From contig CAVQWR010000008.1 of assembly GCA_963717695.1 (NCBI GenBank), forward strand, positions 67,065 through 131,064: a DNA stretch of 64,000 bases, read 5' to 3'. Source of the stretch: CAIWHR01 sp963717695 (GTDB lineage: Bacteria; Pseudomonadota; Gammaproteobacteria; Burkholderiales; Casimicrobiaceae). Below, in pieces: positions 18,690 to 26,842 of this stretch (position 1 is its first letter; every line of letters begins with the position of its first letter). The notes beneath the pieces were generated by a model. The model was not told the origin of the DNA, searched no databases, and saw only the letters and a list, made by a program, of their open reading frames with translations. Made by a program: the position numbers and the translations under genes.

Positions 18690-20681
18690 TCAGCGGGCGA
18701 GCGCTCCGGATTCAAGATCGACGCCGGCATCGCGCAATGCCGCGATCAGCGGTCCCACGTGCGGGGCATAGCGATTCCGGCGCCCGGAAAATCGCGTCGG
18801 CGGCTGGCGAACCTGGACCGAGCTGATCGTGTTCACCACGTGGGGGCTGGTCCAGAAGTTGGCGCAGGCAATCTCCCAGTCCAGCCCGCTGAACTCGAGG
18901 ATGCGCGCAGCATGCGCGTGCACGTCCGCAACGAGGTCTTCGTACTGGACCGTCAGAAATCGATTCCCGAGGATCCTGTCCCAGTGCGCCATCAACCGCG
19001 CATATTCGCCGTAATAGTTGCCGATATCCGTCAGCCGGTTGACGAACGAGACGTGCCGCGCGAACTCGTTGCGGAAGATTGAAAGACACGTCTCGACCGG
19101 ATCGCGCCGTACGTGGATGATGCGCGCCTCCGGGAACAGATGCAGGATCAGGCCAAGCGCCTCGAAGTTCCACGGATTCTTGTCGGTCACCGCCAGAGCG
19201 TCGCCCGCATCCGGGATCTCGCGCCAATACGCCTCGCGCCAACGACGGAGCGCGGCGGCCGAGAGTTGCGTGGTGGAACCGCGCGCCACTTCCGCCTCGA
19301 ACTCCTGCAGGATCAATCCCATCTCGTCGCGCTCCCCGCACGCCTTCACGCGCGAGTGCGCGCCGAGGATACTCTCGACCATCGTCGTTCCCGATCTTGG
19401 CATTCCGACGATGAAAATGGGCACGGGATGACCCTGCATTCGCATGACCGGCGGCGCGTCGGCGAAATGCGCGATGAGCCGGTCCGTCTGCGCCCGGACA
19501 CGCGCGTGGTTGTACGCGAAGCCCTCGTTGCGGGCGCGCTCGAGGCAAAGTTCATGCGCCCGCGCATACGCGGCAAACGCCGCGTCGTCGTCTCCCTGCG
19601 CATCGAAGCAGTCGGCGAGCGCAAATGCGGCGGTGATGCGATCCTGCAGGCGAAGATCCGCGTCTTCGGCAAGAAACGCGATCTGCGCGCGCTCTTCGCC
19701 GGTGATCGCAGCACCGTTCACCCGCACCAGCACCTTGTACGCCGCAACATCGCGCGGATCGGCGACAACCGCGCGCCGCGCATAGGCGAGCGCTTCGTCG
19801 AAGCGTCCCTGAAACATCGACAGCATCGCCTTCGCCGTGAGCATGAGCGCGCATCCAGGGTCCCGCCGCTCGGCCGCGTCGAGAGCGCGCGCAGCCTCAG
19901 CGTAGTCGAGCGCCACCGCGCAAAGTCGTCCGTACTCGGCGAGGTCGGTCGCGCTGGCGCCGCCGCGTTCGAGAAATGCCCGGTGGAGCCGCAGCGCCTG
20001 CCTGCGGTGCCCGGTTTGCCAAAGCGCCGTGGCCGCATGCCGCCACGGCGCGGGACTCTGCGGATGGGCGGTCATCCAGGCGTGTGCAATCCGCCTCAGC
20101 GATGCCCAGTCCTCGGCGGATTCGTGGATTTCCGCCTGCATCCCAAGGATCCTCTCGTCGGTCGGCGCGAGCCTCGCCGCGGCGGCGAGAATCGGCCCCG
20201 CCGCCGCGGGACCTGCCGATTCGAGCACGGCCCGCGCCCACCGAAGCAGCAGATGCGGGTCGTCGGGGCGCAAATCGTTCGCCCTGCGAAAATGCTCAAC
20301 CGCGCCGGCAGGCCGGCCTGCCCGGACGTTCAGTTCGCCCAGCCGGTCCCAGACCCACCAAAGCCGAGGGTGCTCCGCAGCGAGCGATTCGACGATGGAG
20401 ATTGCTTCCTGCAAATTCCCTCGCTTCACCTCGAGCTCTGCGAGATTGATCCTGGTCGCAGGATTGGCAGGATCAATCTCGACCGCGCGCTTGAGCGATG
20501 TCGCGGCCTCGTCGATGCGATCGAGCTCCAGCAGCATCAGTCCGTAAAGGCTGTTTGCTTCGGAAGCGTCCGGCGCCTGCACGACGGCGGAGCGGTAGTG
20601 CGCGAGCGCCGCGTCGAGGCGGCCCTCCCGTCGCGCGGCGTGCCCATGCGCAACGGCATCACGCCAATCTCCGGACGCCAT
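18690..20681 (-). CDS. TPR-repeat sulfotransferase family protein
   Basis: From the ATG at 20681 (GGAG upstream; 27 more in-frame codons exist) the product has 663 residues. Residues 1 to about 390 are TPR-type repeats (AHYRSAVVQAPDASEANSLYG, LKRAVEIDPANPATRINLAEL). The C-terminal ~270 residues are a sulfotransferase domain with the PAPS 5'-phosphosulfate loop VGMPRSGTTMVESIL and a 3'-phosphate region RDPVETCLSIFRNEF. The family transfers sulfate from PAPS to an unknown acceptor. It is a stand-alone gene facing the tRNA. Confidence 0.85.
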   Translation of the reverse strand: MASGDWRDAVAHGHAARREGRLDAALAHYRSAVVQAPDASEANSLYGLMLLELDRIDEAATSLKRAVEIDPANPATRINLAELEVKRGNLQEAISIVESLAAEHPRLWWVWDRLGELNVRAGRPAGAVEHFRRANDLRPDDPHLLLRWARAVLESAGPAAAGPILAAAARLAPTDERILGMQAEIHESAEDWASLRRIAHAWMTAHPQSPAPWRHAATALWQTGHRRQALRLHRAFLERGGASATDLAEYGRLCAVALDYAEAARALDAAERRDPGCALMLTAKAMLSMFQGRFDEALAYARRAVVADPRDVAAYKVLVRVNGAAITGEERAQIAFLAEDADLRLQDRITAAFALADCFDAQGDDDAAFAAYARAHELCLERARNEGFAYNHARVRAQTDRLIAHFADAPPVMRMQGHPVPIFIVGMPRSGTTMVESILGAHSRVKACGERDEMGLILQEFEAEVARGSTTQLSAAALRRWREAYWREIPDAGDALAVTDKNPWNFEALGLILHLFPEARIIHVRRDPVETCLSIFRNEFARHVSFVNRLTDIGNYYGEYARLMAHWDRILGNRFLTVQYEDLVADVHAHAARILEFSGLDWEIACANFWTSPHVVNTISSVQVRQPPTRFSGRRNRYAPHVGPLIAALRDAGVDLESGALAR

Positions 20682-20978
20682 GATCCACTTCTCCAGGGTG
20701 TCACGATGCGGTCGCACGGAGGCAAGGATCCGCGGAGCCCGCCGTGAACACATCACAATCATTCAAATTATACTGCCCCGACGCAATCGAACTTACAGTT
20801 CCTATGCGCTGGCCGACGCGTGCGTGCCCGCCGGAAATCGCGCGATCACGGTCGCGCCGACCTTATGGTCTTTCGGGTGAGACGTGAGTCGCGGCGAAGA
20901 ACTGGCGAGGCGCGAGGGCACTGCCGGGGTTCCATCCGGCGCGACCGATTCGCCGTACGCAAAGGCGATGGGGCCGCG

Positions 20979-21935
20979 CTACGCGGCGCGCGCCGCCGCG
21001 AGGGCGGCGCGCAATTCGCGCAGCACGTCATCGACGGGAATGTTGCGCACGTCCTCGTCACGCCCGAGCAGCGGACGGTGAACCAGCGCGGGATTGGGCG
21101 AGGCGCGCCGCTGCGCGAGGATTCCGTGACGCGGATCCGACCAGAGCGAAATCACGTCGAGCGGGAAGGATGCGTCGAGGTAGTACGCCGTGTTGAGCAC
21201 GCCGCTGTCGGGCCCGACCAGCACGCGGCAGCGGTTGCGGATGATCGACAGCATGTCGACGAAGCCGGTACGGCCGCGCAGGTCCGTCACGGCGGGGTGA
21301 TCGATCGCAGGCGACGCCGCGTTGCCGAACAGGAGCCAGCGGACGCCGTCGTGCACGCCGACACGGTCGAACAGCGCGCGCCAGGACTCAAGGGGCCAAT
21401 CCTTGACGTAGCGGTAGATCGCCTGCGTCTCCGACTGGATGTGCGCGCCCACGAACAGCGTCGCGCGATCCGGCGCGATAAAGACGTCGGCGCGAGCGTC
21501 CCATTCGGGCCGCCAACGCAGCCGCACCGGATAGAGATGCCGCCGACCGCGCAGCCAGCGCGTCGGATCGGTGTCGGCGAACACCGCGCAGAACCGGTCG
21601 ATGCGCCATCCGAACGCCTCGGTGAGCTCCGCGGGACTCGCGCGCTGATCCCGAACGAGAGCGGGCATCACCCGCACCTCGTCGGCATCCGTCATGCGAA
21701 AGGCCTCCTCGAGCTCGCTCCGCGTGACGACGGTGATGCGCGCGCCCGGCACCTTCTCGCGCACGATGGCGAAGAGCGGCTCGAGTGCCAGCACCACGTC
21801 GCCGAGGCCGCGATTCCAGAAGAACAGGAATCCGTCGCGCGGCGCGCGGCGCGCGTGCGCGAGCGCCCGGTCGAATTCGGTGCCGGCGATCCCGTCGATC
21901 GCGCGCTCGATGTATTGTCGGGGACTGGGGCTCAA
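20979..21935 (-). CDS. Glycosyltransferase family 9 (heptosyltransferase-like)
   Basis: The 318-residue product has the GT9 N-terminal NRGLGDVVLALEPLFAI and a C-terminal VDMLSIIRNRCRVLVGPDSGVLNTAYYL block, the sugar-nucleotide site. The middle is more divergent than in WaaC/WaaF and lacks the usual WGxK-type spacing, so its donor and acceptor are unclear. It is likely to act in the cytoplasm on lipopolysaccharide or another glycan. It is followed closely by a small membrane-protein gene start on the same strand upstream. Confidence 0.75.
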   Translation of the reverse strand: MSPSPRQYIERAIDGIAGTEFDRALAHARRAPRDGFLFFWNRGLGDVVLALEPLFAIVREKVPGARITVVTRSELEEAFRMTDADEVRVMPALVRDQRASPAELTEAFGWRIDRFCAVFADTDPTRWLRGRRHLYPVRLRWRPEWDARADVFIAPDRATLFVGAHIQSETQAIYRYVKDWPLESWRALFDRVGVHDGVRWLLFGNAASPAIDHPAVTDLRGRTGFVDMLSIIRNRCRVLVGPDSGVLNTAYYLDASFPLDVISLWSDPRHGILAQRRASPNPALVHRPLLGRDEDVRNIPVDDVLRELRAALAAARAA

Positions 21936-22019
21936 GGTGACGCGCGAGGAACGACGAAAGCCGTGGATCTGAGGTGCGCCGCGGCCGCTTCTGCACGGCC
22001 GCGGTGCCGGCGCGGCGAT

Positions 22020-22232
22020 TCAGGACGCGGGCGTTTGCTTGGACTTGCCCGACGTGTCGATGCCCATCCACTTGTACGGCGGGCAATAGCCCACCGCCGC
22101 GGTCGCCAGCAGCGGAATGCCGAGGAGGCCCCACCAGCGGGCGTTGCCGTCGAGATAGAACAGGAGACTCAGCAATGCGAGGCCCACGACGGCGCGCAGC
22201 GCGCGGTCGACATTTCCCATGTTGCAGACCAT
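22020..22232 (-). CDS. Small membrane protein, DUF2892 family
   Basis: The 70-residue product starts MVCNMGNVDRALRAVVGLAL and has two predicted membrane segments separated by RWW, ending with GYCPPYKWMGID. That is the DUF2892 pattern seen fused to rhodanese domains in YgaP. GGGAGAAAGATC precedes the ATG. The two cysteines (C3, C50) are typical. The role is unknown; a link to sulfur or cyanide metabolism has been suggested for relatives. Confidence 0.85.
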   Translation of the reverse strand: MVCNMGNVDRALRAVVGLALLSLLFYLDGNARWWGLLGIPLLATAAVGYCPPYKWMGIDTSGKSKQTPAS

Positions 22233-22400
22233 GATCTTTCTCCCCCGATGTCGGTGGCAATCCGGCCGGCCGCGCTGCCGCGGCGCGTTCCGGTCCCGTC
22301 GCGCGGCGTGCCCGCCGCGCGTGCGCCGGAGTATAGGCCGCGTGCACCGGGAATGCACATATGGCAAACTCGCGCCGTTGCGAAATTCGGGGAGCGTCCC

Positions 22401-22793
22401 ATGTTCGGATCCATCACGATTCCGTTCGGCACGAAGATGCTGTTCAACACGGTGACGCTGAAGCCCGGTGTCGACATGGACGACGTCGAGGTCGCACTGG
22501 GCGAGATGTGCAACACCGTGAAGGCGACCTACGGCAACGAGAAGGGCGGATTCATCGCGGGGCAGGTCTTCCGCTTCACCGGCTTCGTTTCCGACGAGGG
22601 CTCGCTGTCCGCGTCGCGCGGCGCGGGGGATCATCTCGCGATCGTCACCTACTGGCAGTCGTTCGAGCAGCACGAGCACTCGCACGCGGACGCCGTGTTC
22701 CGCGAGAAATTCGGGGCGCTGGCGGAAATGTGCAGCGACAGCAAGGAGCTCGGCTACGAATTGCTCTGGCAAGGCGAGCCGGAGGCCGGCTGA
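22401..22793 (+). CDS. Conserved hypothetical protein, possible dimeric alpha/beta-barrel
   Basis: The 130-residue product starts MFGSITIPFGTKMLFNTVTL, with VATYGNEKGG-like and DHLAIVTYWQSFEQHEHSHAD stretches. The latter resembles the antibiotic-biosynthesis-monooxygenase / dimeric alpha-beta barrel pattern. GGGGAG lies upstream of the ATG. It is not an operon partner of anything with known function; the ion channel gene starts 44 bases later. Confidence 0.6.
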   Translation: MFGSITIPFGTKMLFNTVTLKPGVDMDDVEVALGEMCNTVKATYGNEKGGFIAGQVFRFTGFVSDEGSLSASRGAGDHLAIVTYWQSFEQHEHSHADAVFREKFGALAEMCSDSKELGYELLWQGEPEAG

Positions 22794-22837
22794 CCGAACC
22801 TCGCGTGGCGATCGCCACGTCGTCGTCGGCACCACAC

Positions 22838-23566
22838 ATGTCGAAGCGCCATCCCCTGTTGCGGGTCTACCGGTTCCTGCGCGGCGACGGCAGCCTGACC
22901 GCCGCCGTCATCGTGCTCGTGGCGTTCGTGTTCGTGCTCTCGCCGCTGCGCGAGCTGAACGACGTCGGCGGGCTCGCCCTCGACCTCGTCTTCGCCGCCT
23001 TCCTCGGACTGGGCGCGTGGTTCCTCTACGATCCTCGGCCGGTCATGAAGCTCTTCCTCGTCTTCCTGAGCGCGACCGCGGTGCTGCGCGTCGCCGACTA
23101 CGGCGTCGGCGGCCTCGGTCTCGACCTCCTGAGCGCGCTGTTCACGCTGATCGCCGCGCTCCTGCTCGGCGCGATGTTCATCACCCGCGCACTGCGCGAC
23201 GGTCGGATCAACATGCATCGCATCATGGGCGCGGTCGGCGCGTTCCTGCTGATCGGCGTCATGTTCTCGCAGCTGTACCGCATCCTCGCAATGGTGGTCG
23301 CGGACGCCTTCGCCGTCGGCGGCGCGCCGGCGCCGACCGCCGTCTTTCTACCACGCGTCAACTATTTCAGCTTCGTGACGCTGACCTCGCTCGGCTACGG
23401 CGACATCACGCCGCTGCACCCGTTCGCGCGCGCGTTCGTGACGCTGGAAGCGCTGACCGGGCAGCTGTTCCTTGCCATCCTGGTCGCGCGGCTGGTCGCG
23501 ATGGAGCTCGAGTGGCGGCAGGTGCAGCGCGAGCTTCGCCGGGAAGACAGGCGAAACCCGGAGTGA
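22838..23566 (+). CDS. Two-transmembrane-pore potassium channel family protein
   Basis: The ATG at 22838 gives 242 residues. There are five or six hydrophobic segments between residues 18 and 150, a pore-loop TLTSLGYGDITPLHPFAR near residue 180 (GYGD selectivity filter of K+ channels), and a final membrane helix (LEALTGQLFLAILVARLV). A short charged cytoplasmic tail follows, with no RCK/TrkA-N domain. It is an inner-membrane ion channel of the Ion_trans_2 type; ligand or voltage control is unknown. Confidence 0.82.
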   Translation: MSKRHPLLRVYRFLRGDGSLTAAVIVLVAFVFVLSPLRELNDVGGLALDLVFAAFLGLGAWFLYDPRPVMKLFLVFLSATAVLRVADYGVGGLGLDLLSALFTLIAALLLGAMFITRALRDGRINMHRIMGAVGAFLLIGVMFSQLYRILAMVVADAFAVGGAPAPTAVFLPRVNYFSFVTLTSLGYGDITPLHPFARAFVTLEALTGQLFLAILVARLVAMELEWRQVQRELRREDRRNPE

Positions 23567-23573
23567 TACGCTC

Positions 23574-23591
23574 TGCGGTGCCGGCACCGCA
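23574..23591. repeat. 18-bp perfect palindrome
   Basis: TGCGGTGCCGGCACCGCA reads the same on both strands. It lies just after the channel gene stop and 33 bases before the HdeD-family start. No T tract follows, so it may be a weak terminator, a protein site or chance in GC-rich DNA. Confidence 0.5.
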
Positions 23592-23624
23592 CGCGCCGCG
23601 CATTCGATTCAAGGGAGAAAATCA

Positions 23625-24194
23625 ATGGACGTCACTCTGCTCCAAACGCTGGGCCGCGCGTGGTGGCTCGTGCTGCTGCGCGGCATCGCCGCGATCGTGT
23701 TCGGCATCCTCGCCATCGCATGGCCGGGAGTCACACTGGTCTCGCTCGTGCTCCTGTGGGGTGCCTGGGCGCTGGTCGACGGCGTCACCGCGCTCGTCGC
23801 GGGGTGGAAGGCCAAGGATGGCGGAAAGCCGATGTGGCAGATCGTGCTCGTGGGCCTCGTCGGCATCGCCGCGGGTGTGCTCACGTTCCTGATGCCGGGC
23901 GTCACGGCCATCGCCCTTCTCATCATGATCGCCGTGTGGGCGATCGTGTCCGGCGTTTTCCAGATCGTCGCCGCCATTCGGCTCCGCAAGGAAATCGCCA
24001 ACGAGTGGATGCTGATCCTGTCGGGCGCGCTGTCCGTCGTGTTCGGTGCGCTGATGATCATCAGCCCCGGCGCGGGCGCGCTCGCCGTGCTCTGGGTGAT
24101 CGGATCCTTCGCGATCGCGTTCGGCGTGCTGCTCGTGATCCTCGCCTTCCGGCTGAAGAAGCACGCCGTCGCGCCGACCCGCGCTGCGGCCTGA
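23625..24194 (+). CDS. HdeD family acid-resistance membrane protein (DUF308)
   Basis: The 189-residue product has six hydrophobic segments arranged as three repeated hairpins with AWPGVTLVSLVLLWGAWALVDG and LMPGVTAIALLIMIAVWAIVSG. This is the DUF308 pattern of E. coli HdeD, an inner-membrane protein linked to acid resistance at high cell density. AAGGGAG is a good ribosome-binding site. Short Lys-rich loops face the cytoplasm. Substrate or mechanism unknown. Confidence 0.9.
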   Translation: MDVTLLQTLGRAWWLVLLRGIAAIVFGILAIAWPGVTLVSLVLLWGAWALVDGVTALVAGWKAKDGGKPMWQIVLVGLVGIAAGVLTFLMPGVTAIALLIMIAVWAIVSGVFQIVAAIRLRKEIANEWMLILSGALSVVFGALMIISPGAGALAVLWVIGSFAIAFGVLLVILAFRLKKHAVAPTRAAA

Positions 24195-24250
24195 CCACGC
24201 GTCACGGCGCAGCCGGCGGATTCCGCCGCCCCCGCCGCGTTGCAAGACAC

Positions 24251-24913
24251 TCAGCGACCGTCGAGGTAGCGGCGGTCGTCGAACGTGCTGACCCAGTGCG
24301 GGCGGTAGACGACCGCAAGCGTCAGCACCATGCCTGTCAGCGTGGCATCGCCAAACCCCAGGTAGATGAAGTACGGGGCGTACTCACCGAAGATCTGCGT
24401 TCCAGGCTCCGCGATCGCGGCGAGGATCGTCAGCGCGACGAGCGCTGCCGCGCCATAGGCGAGCCACGCGCCGAAGAACGTGCCGATGAACACATAGACG
24501 AAGAAGTTCGGCGGCAGGAATCTTTGGCTCAGGCGCAGCACGCCGGTGACCACGACGACCGGGAGCACGACCATCGTCATGAACGTGATCCCGGCGTTGC
24601 CCCAATGGCCGCCATGCACCGCGACGAGCGCGGCGACGGCGAGCATCCCGCCAAGCAGCGCGAGGGGCGCCCCGACCATCAGCGCGAACGCGGCGACGCC
24701 CAACAGATGGAATGTGAAGCCCGCCCCGACCGTCGCCTGCAGGCTCCAGAGGGCGACAAGGCAGAAAATGCCGCCGAACCAGACGTGCACCTGAGCGGTT
24801 TCCGCGAAGCGCGGCCAGGGCGCCGCGCGCGTCGCCCACGCCAGCGTCGCCAGCAGGCACATCCATCCGGCGAGGTTCCACGCGCGCGGTAACGCGACGG
24901 CAAGGAGGTCCAT
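24251..24913 (-). CDS. CbiM-like / COG3235 family membrane protein
   Basis: The 220-residue product is almost wholly hydrophobic with about six to seven membrane segments. Characteristic parts are GAGFTFHLLGVAAFALMVGAPLALLGG, HGGHWGNAGITF and a C-terminal YFIYLGFGDATLTGMVLTL. This fits predicted membrane proteins related to CbiM energy-coupling-factor permeases, although no Co or Ni transporter partner genes are adjacent. It lies 60 bases downstream of the Rrf2 gene on the same strand and may be controlled by it. Confidence 0.7.
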   Translation of the reverse strand: MDLLAVALPRAWNLAGWMCLLATLAWATRAAPWPRFAETAQVHVWFGGIFCLVALWSLQATVGAGFTFHLLGVAAFALMVGAPLALLGGMLAVAALVAVHGGHWGNAGITFMTMVVLPVVVVTGVLRLSQRFLPPNFFVYVFIGTFFGAWLAYGAAALVALTILAAIAEPGTQIFGEYAPYFIYLGFGDATLTGMVLTLAVVYRPHWVSTFDDRRYLDGR

Positions 24914-24973
24914 GGCGCTTCGCGGCTCTGGGTCGCACGCCTGCGCGGACTGCGAACGCGCAGAGTACCGAGT

Positions 24974-25477
24974 CTAGCGCGGGGGCCGCCCGCGCCGGGT
25001 GCCGCGCGGAGCCGGCACAGCCGCATCGGCACGAATCGGCGGGCGCGACGCGGCACTTTCGACCTCGCGGCGCTGCCGCTCGATCAGGCGCTGCATCGTG
25101 GCGAGCGTGATCGAGCGAAACGTCGCCCGCGCGATCTCGTCGATCTCGGAAAGCACGGCGCCCAATGCCCGCCCTACCGGCGTCGCCTCGCCCGCGTCGC
25201 CACGATCGGGGTCGGGGCCGCCGGGATCCTCAAATGTCTGGATGATGTCCATCAGCGTCAGACGGCGCGCGTTGCCCGTGAAGCGGTATCCGCCGCCGAC
25301 GCCGCGCACCGATTCGACGACGCCGGCGCGCGCGAGCTCGGAGAGGACCTTGGCGAGATGATGCGACGACACGCCGTACTTCGCGGCGATTTCGGCGCCC
25401 GAGATGTGACGCGTCGGATCGGCCGCGATCTCGAGTACGCTGTAGAGCGCCAGCGACGTGTTCTTCTGCAGCTTCAT
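24974..25477 (-). CDS. Rrf2 family transcriptional regulator lacking cluster cysteines
   Basis: The 167-residue protein begins MKLQKNTSLALYSVLEIA and has the Rrf2 winged HTH (HISGAEIAAKYGVSSHHLAKVLSELARAGVVESVRGVGGGYRF). Proteins such as IscR and NsrR bind an Fe-S cluster through three cysteines after the HTH. The corresponding stretch here (about 85-110) contains no cysteine, nor does the rest of the protein, so it cannot bind a cluster that way. The C-terminal tail is Pro/Arg-rich and probably disordered. The target may be the downstream membrane-protein gene. Confidence 0.88.
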   Translation of the reverse strand: MKLQKNTSLALYSVLEIAADPTRHISGAEIAAKYGVSSHHLAKVLSELARAGVVESVRGVGGGYRFTGNARRLTLMDIIQTFEDPGGPDPDRGDAGEATPVGRALGAVLSEIDEIARATFRSITLATMQRLIERQRREVESAASRPPIRADAAVPAPRGTRRGRPPR

Positions 25478-25729
25478 GACTTCGTTGCTGCTGTGCGGTC
25501 CGGCTGCTTTGTTGGGTCCTCGCTTGGTGCTCGCCGGGACGGGACTGTGACTACGGCCGCCCGCCCTCTCCGGGCGGGCTTGACGTTCGCGTTGCTCACG
25601 TCAGCCTCCGCCGCAACATCGATTGAGACAATCGATCGATGTTGTCTCGCACCTCGCTGCGGGCCCGATGTTGGCAAATGAGGCAGCCGGACCTGCTCGC
25701 GACGCGCCGAAGCAGTCCGACGGCGGGTT

Positions 25730-26251
25730 TCATGCAAGCTCCATTTCCAGCGGAATGAACGGGCCGGCCATCATCCCCTGGCTGCGGAAGAAGGACAGTA
25801 TCAGCGTGTTGTCGCGTGCGAGCATCGTGCGCACCTTGCGCACGCCGGCACGGCGGAAGTTCGCGCAGATCGCGTCGAGCAGGCGGGTGCCGATGCCGGA
25901 CTGGCGCGCGGCGGGATCAACGTCGATGGCGAATACCCAGCCGCAGGGCGGCGAGCCGAATTCCCAGTCCCGCACCTCGCCGATCACGAAGCCGGCCACC
26001 TGCCCGGCGCGGTCGGCGACGAGGAACTGGCGGGCAGCACCCCCCACCTTGCCGTAGCGGTCGTAGACCGAGCGCCAGTAGTTGCGCTTCGCGATGCCGG
26101 TCACGGCGGCGTCGAGGGCGATGACGCGGTCGAGGTCCTCGCGCCGGACCGGACGAACCGTGACCTCCACTGGGGCGGCGCCGCCCGGCCGGATCCGCGC
26201 CGCCTTCGCAACCCGCACTCCACGCCCCGCTGTCGCCACGCCGCCCTCCAA
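25730..26251 (-). CDS. GNAT family N-acetyltransferase next to the pad operon
   Basis: The longest frame is 173 residues from a TTG at 26251; a GTG at 26170 (VEVTVRPVRREDL) is an alternative start at the domain boundary. The GNAT fold is visible in FLVADRAGQVAGFVIGEV, the acetyl-CoA loop PAARQSGIGTRLLDA, and a C-terminal ARDNTLILSFFRSQGM. It is divergent from the thioesterase-padBCD operon, with an FNR-like site between. A similar double GNAT ends that operon. The substrate is unknown; protein or small-molecule acetylation are both possible. Confidence 0.82.
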   Translation of the reverse strand: MEGGVATAGRGVRVAKAARIRPGGAAPVEVTVRPVRREDLDRVIALDAAVTGIAKRNYWRSVYDRYGKVGGAARQFLVADRAGQVAGFVIGEVRDWEFGSPPCGWVFAIDVDPAARQSGIGTRLLDAICANFRRAGVRKVRTMLARDNTLILSFFRSQGMMAGPFIPLEMELA

Positions 26252-26254
26252 AGA

Positions 26255-26268
26255 CTGATGCAGATCAA
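26255..26268. promoter_or_regulatory. FNR/CRP-type box upstream of the pad operon
   Basis: CTGAT-GCAG-ATCAA differs from the consensus TTGAT-N4-ATCAA at one position. It lies between the divergent GNAT and thioesterase/pad genes, about 150 bases before the thioesterase start. It would fit oxygen-regulated expression of an anaerobic pathway. Confidence 0.6.
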
Positions 26269-26416
26269 GCTAATTATCGCATTCCAATGCCAGATTAGCG
26301 GCTATTGGGGGGAGGCTCAACCCTTCGGCCGTGAAACGCGGCAGCAAGCGGGCGCAAGAACCCGTCCCCGGCACCACGTTCGCCGTTCCCCCAGCGGCCA
26401 ACACGAGGAGGATTGC

Positions 26417-26824
26417 ATGAAGGCTTCACTCGTTGCGGGCGTCACGTCGACGACGCAGATCATGGTCGATCGCGACCGCACCATCGACTTCATGGGCGAG
26501 GCCGCGCGCGTCTACGCGACGCCGATGCTCGTCCGCGACATCGAGGTCGCATGCCGGGCCCTGCTGCTCGCGCACCTCGATCCCGGCGAGGATTCGGTGG
26601 GTACGCGCGTCGAGATCGACCATCTCGCGGCCACGCTCCTCGGGATGCCCGTCGACATCACGGTCAAGGTGTACGAAGTTGCCGGGCGCGCGATCGCCTT
26701 CGAGGTGAGCGCCCGCGACGCGCTCGATCTCATCTGCCGCGGGCGGCACCATCGCTTCGTCGTCGATGTCGCGAAGACCGCGGAGCGCCTCGCCGCCAAG
26801 AAAGCCAAGGCGGGCCTCGCCTAG
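26417..26824 (+). CDS. Acyl-CoA thioesterase, hot-dog fold (FlK-like)
   Basis: The ATG at 26417 (GAGGAG upstream) gives 135 residues. The pattern RTIDFMGEAARVYATPMLVRDIE, SVGTRVEIDHLAATLLGM, and a final beta-rich half matches thioesterases related to fluoroacetyl-CoA thioesterase. They hydrolyse acyl-CoAs or protect the CoA pool. It is the first gene of the operon with padB 18 bases downstream, so it may release CoA from stalled phenylacetyl-CoA-type intermediates. Substrate specificity is inference. Confidence 0.75.
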   Translation: MKASLVAGVTSTTQIMVDRDRTIDFMGEAARVYATPMLVRDIEVACRALLLAHLDPGEDSVGTRVEIDHLAATLLGMPVDITVKVYEVAGRAIAFEVSARDALDLICRGRHHRFVVDVAKTAERLAAKKAKAGLA

Positions 26825-26842
26825 CCGACCGGAAGCCGCCCC

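Noticed and set aside
20820..22400. Long plus-strand frame reading into the 22401 gene
   Set aside because: Its N-terminal 527 codons are the antisense of the GT9 and DUF2892 genes; the real gene begins at the ATG at 22401 with a ribosome-binding site.
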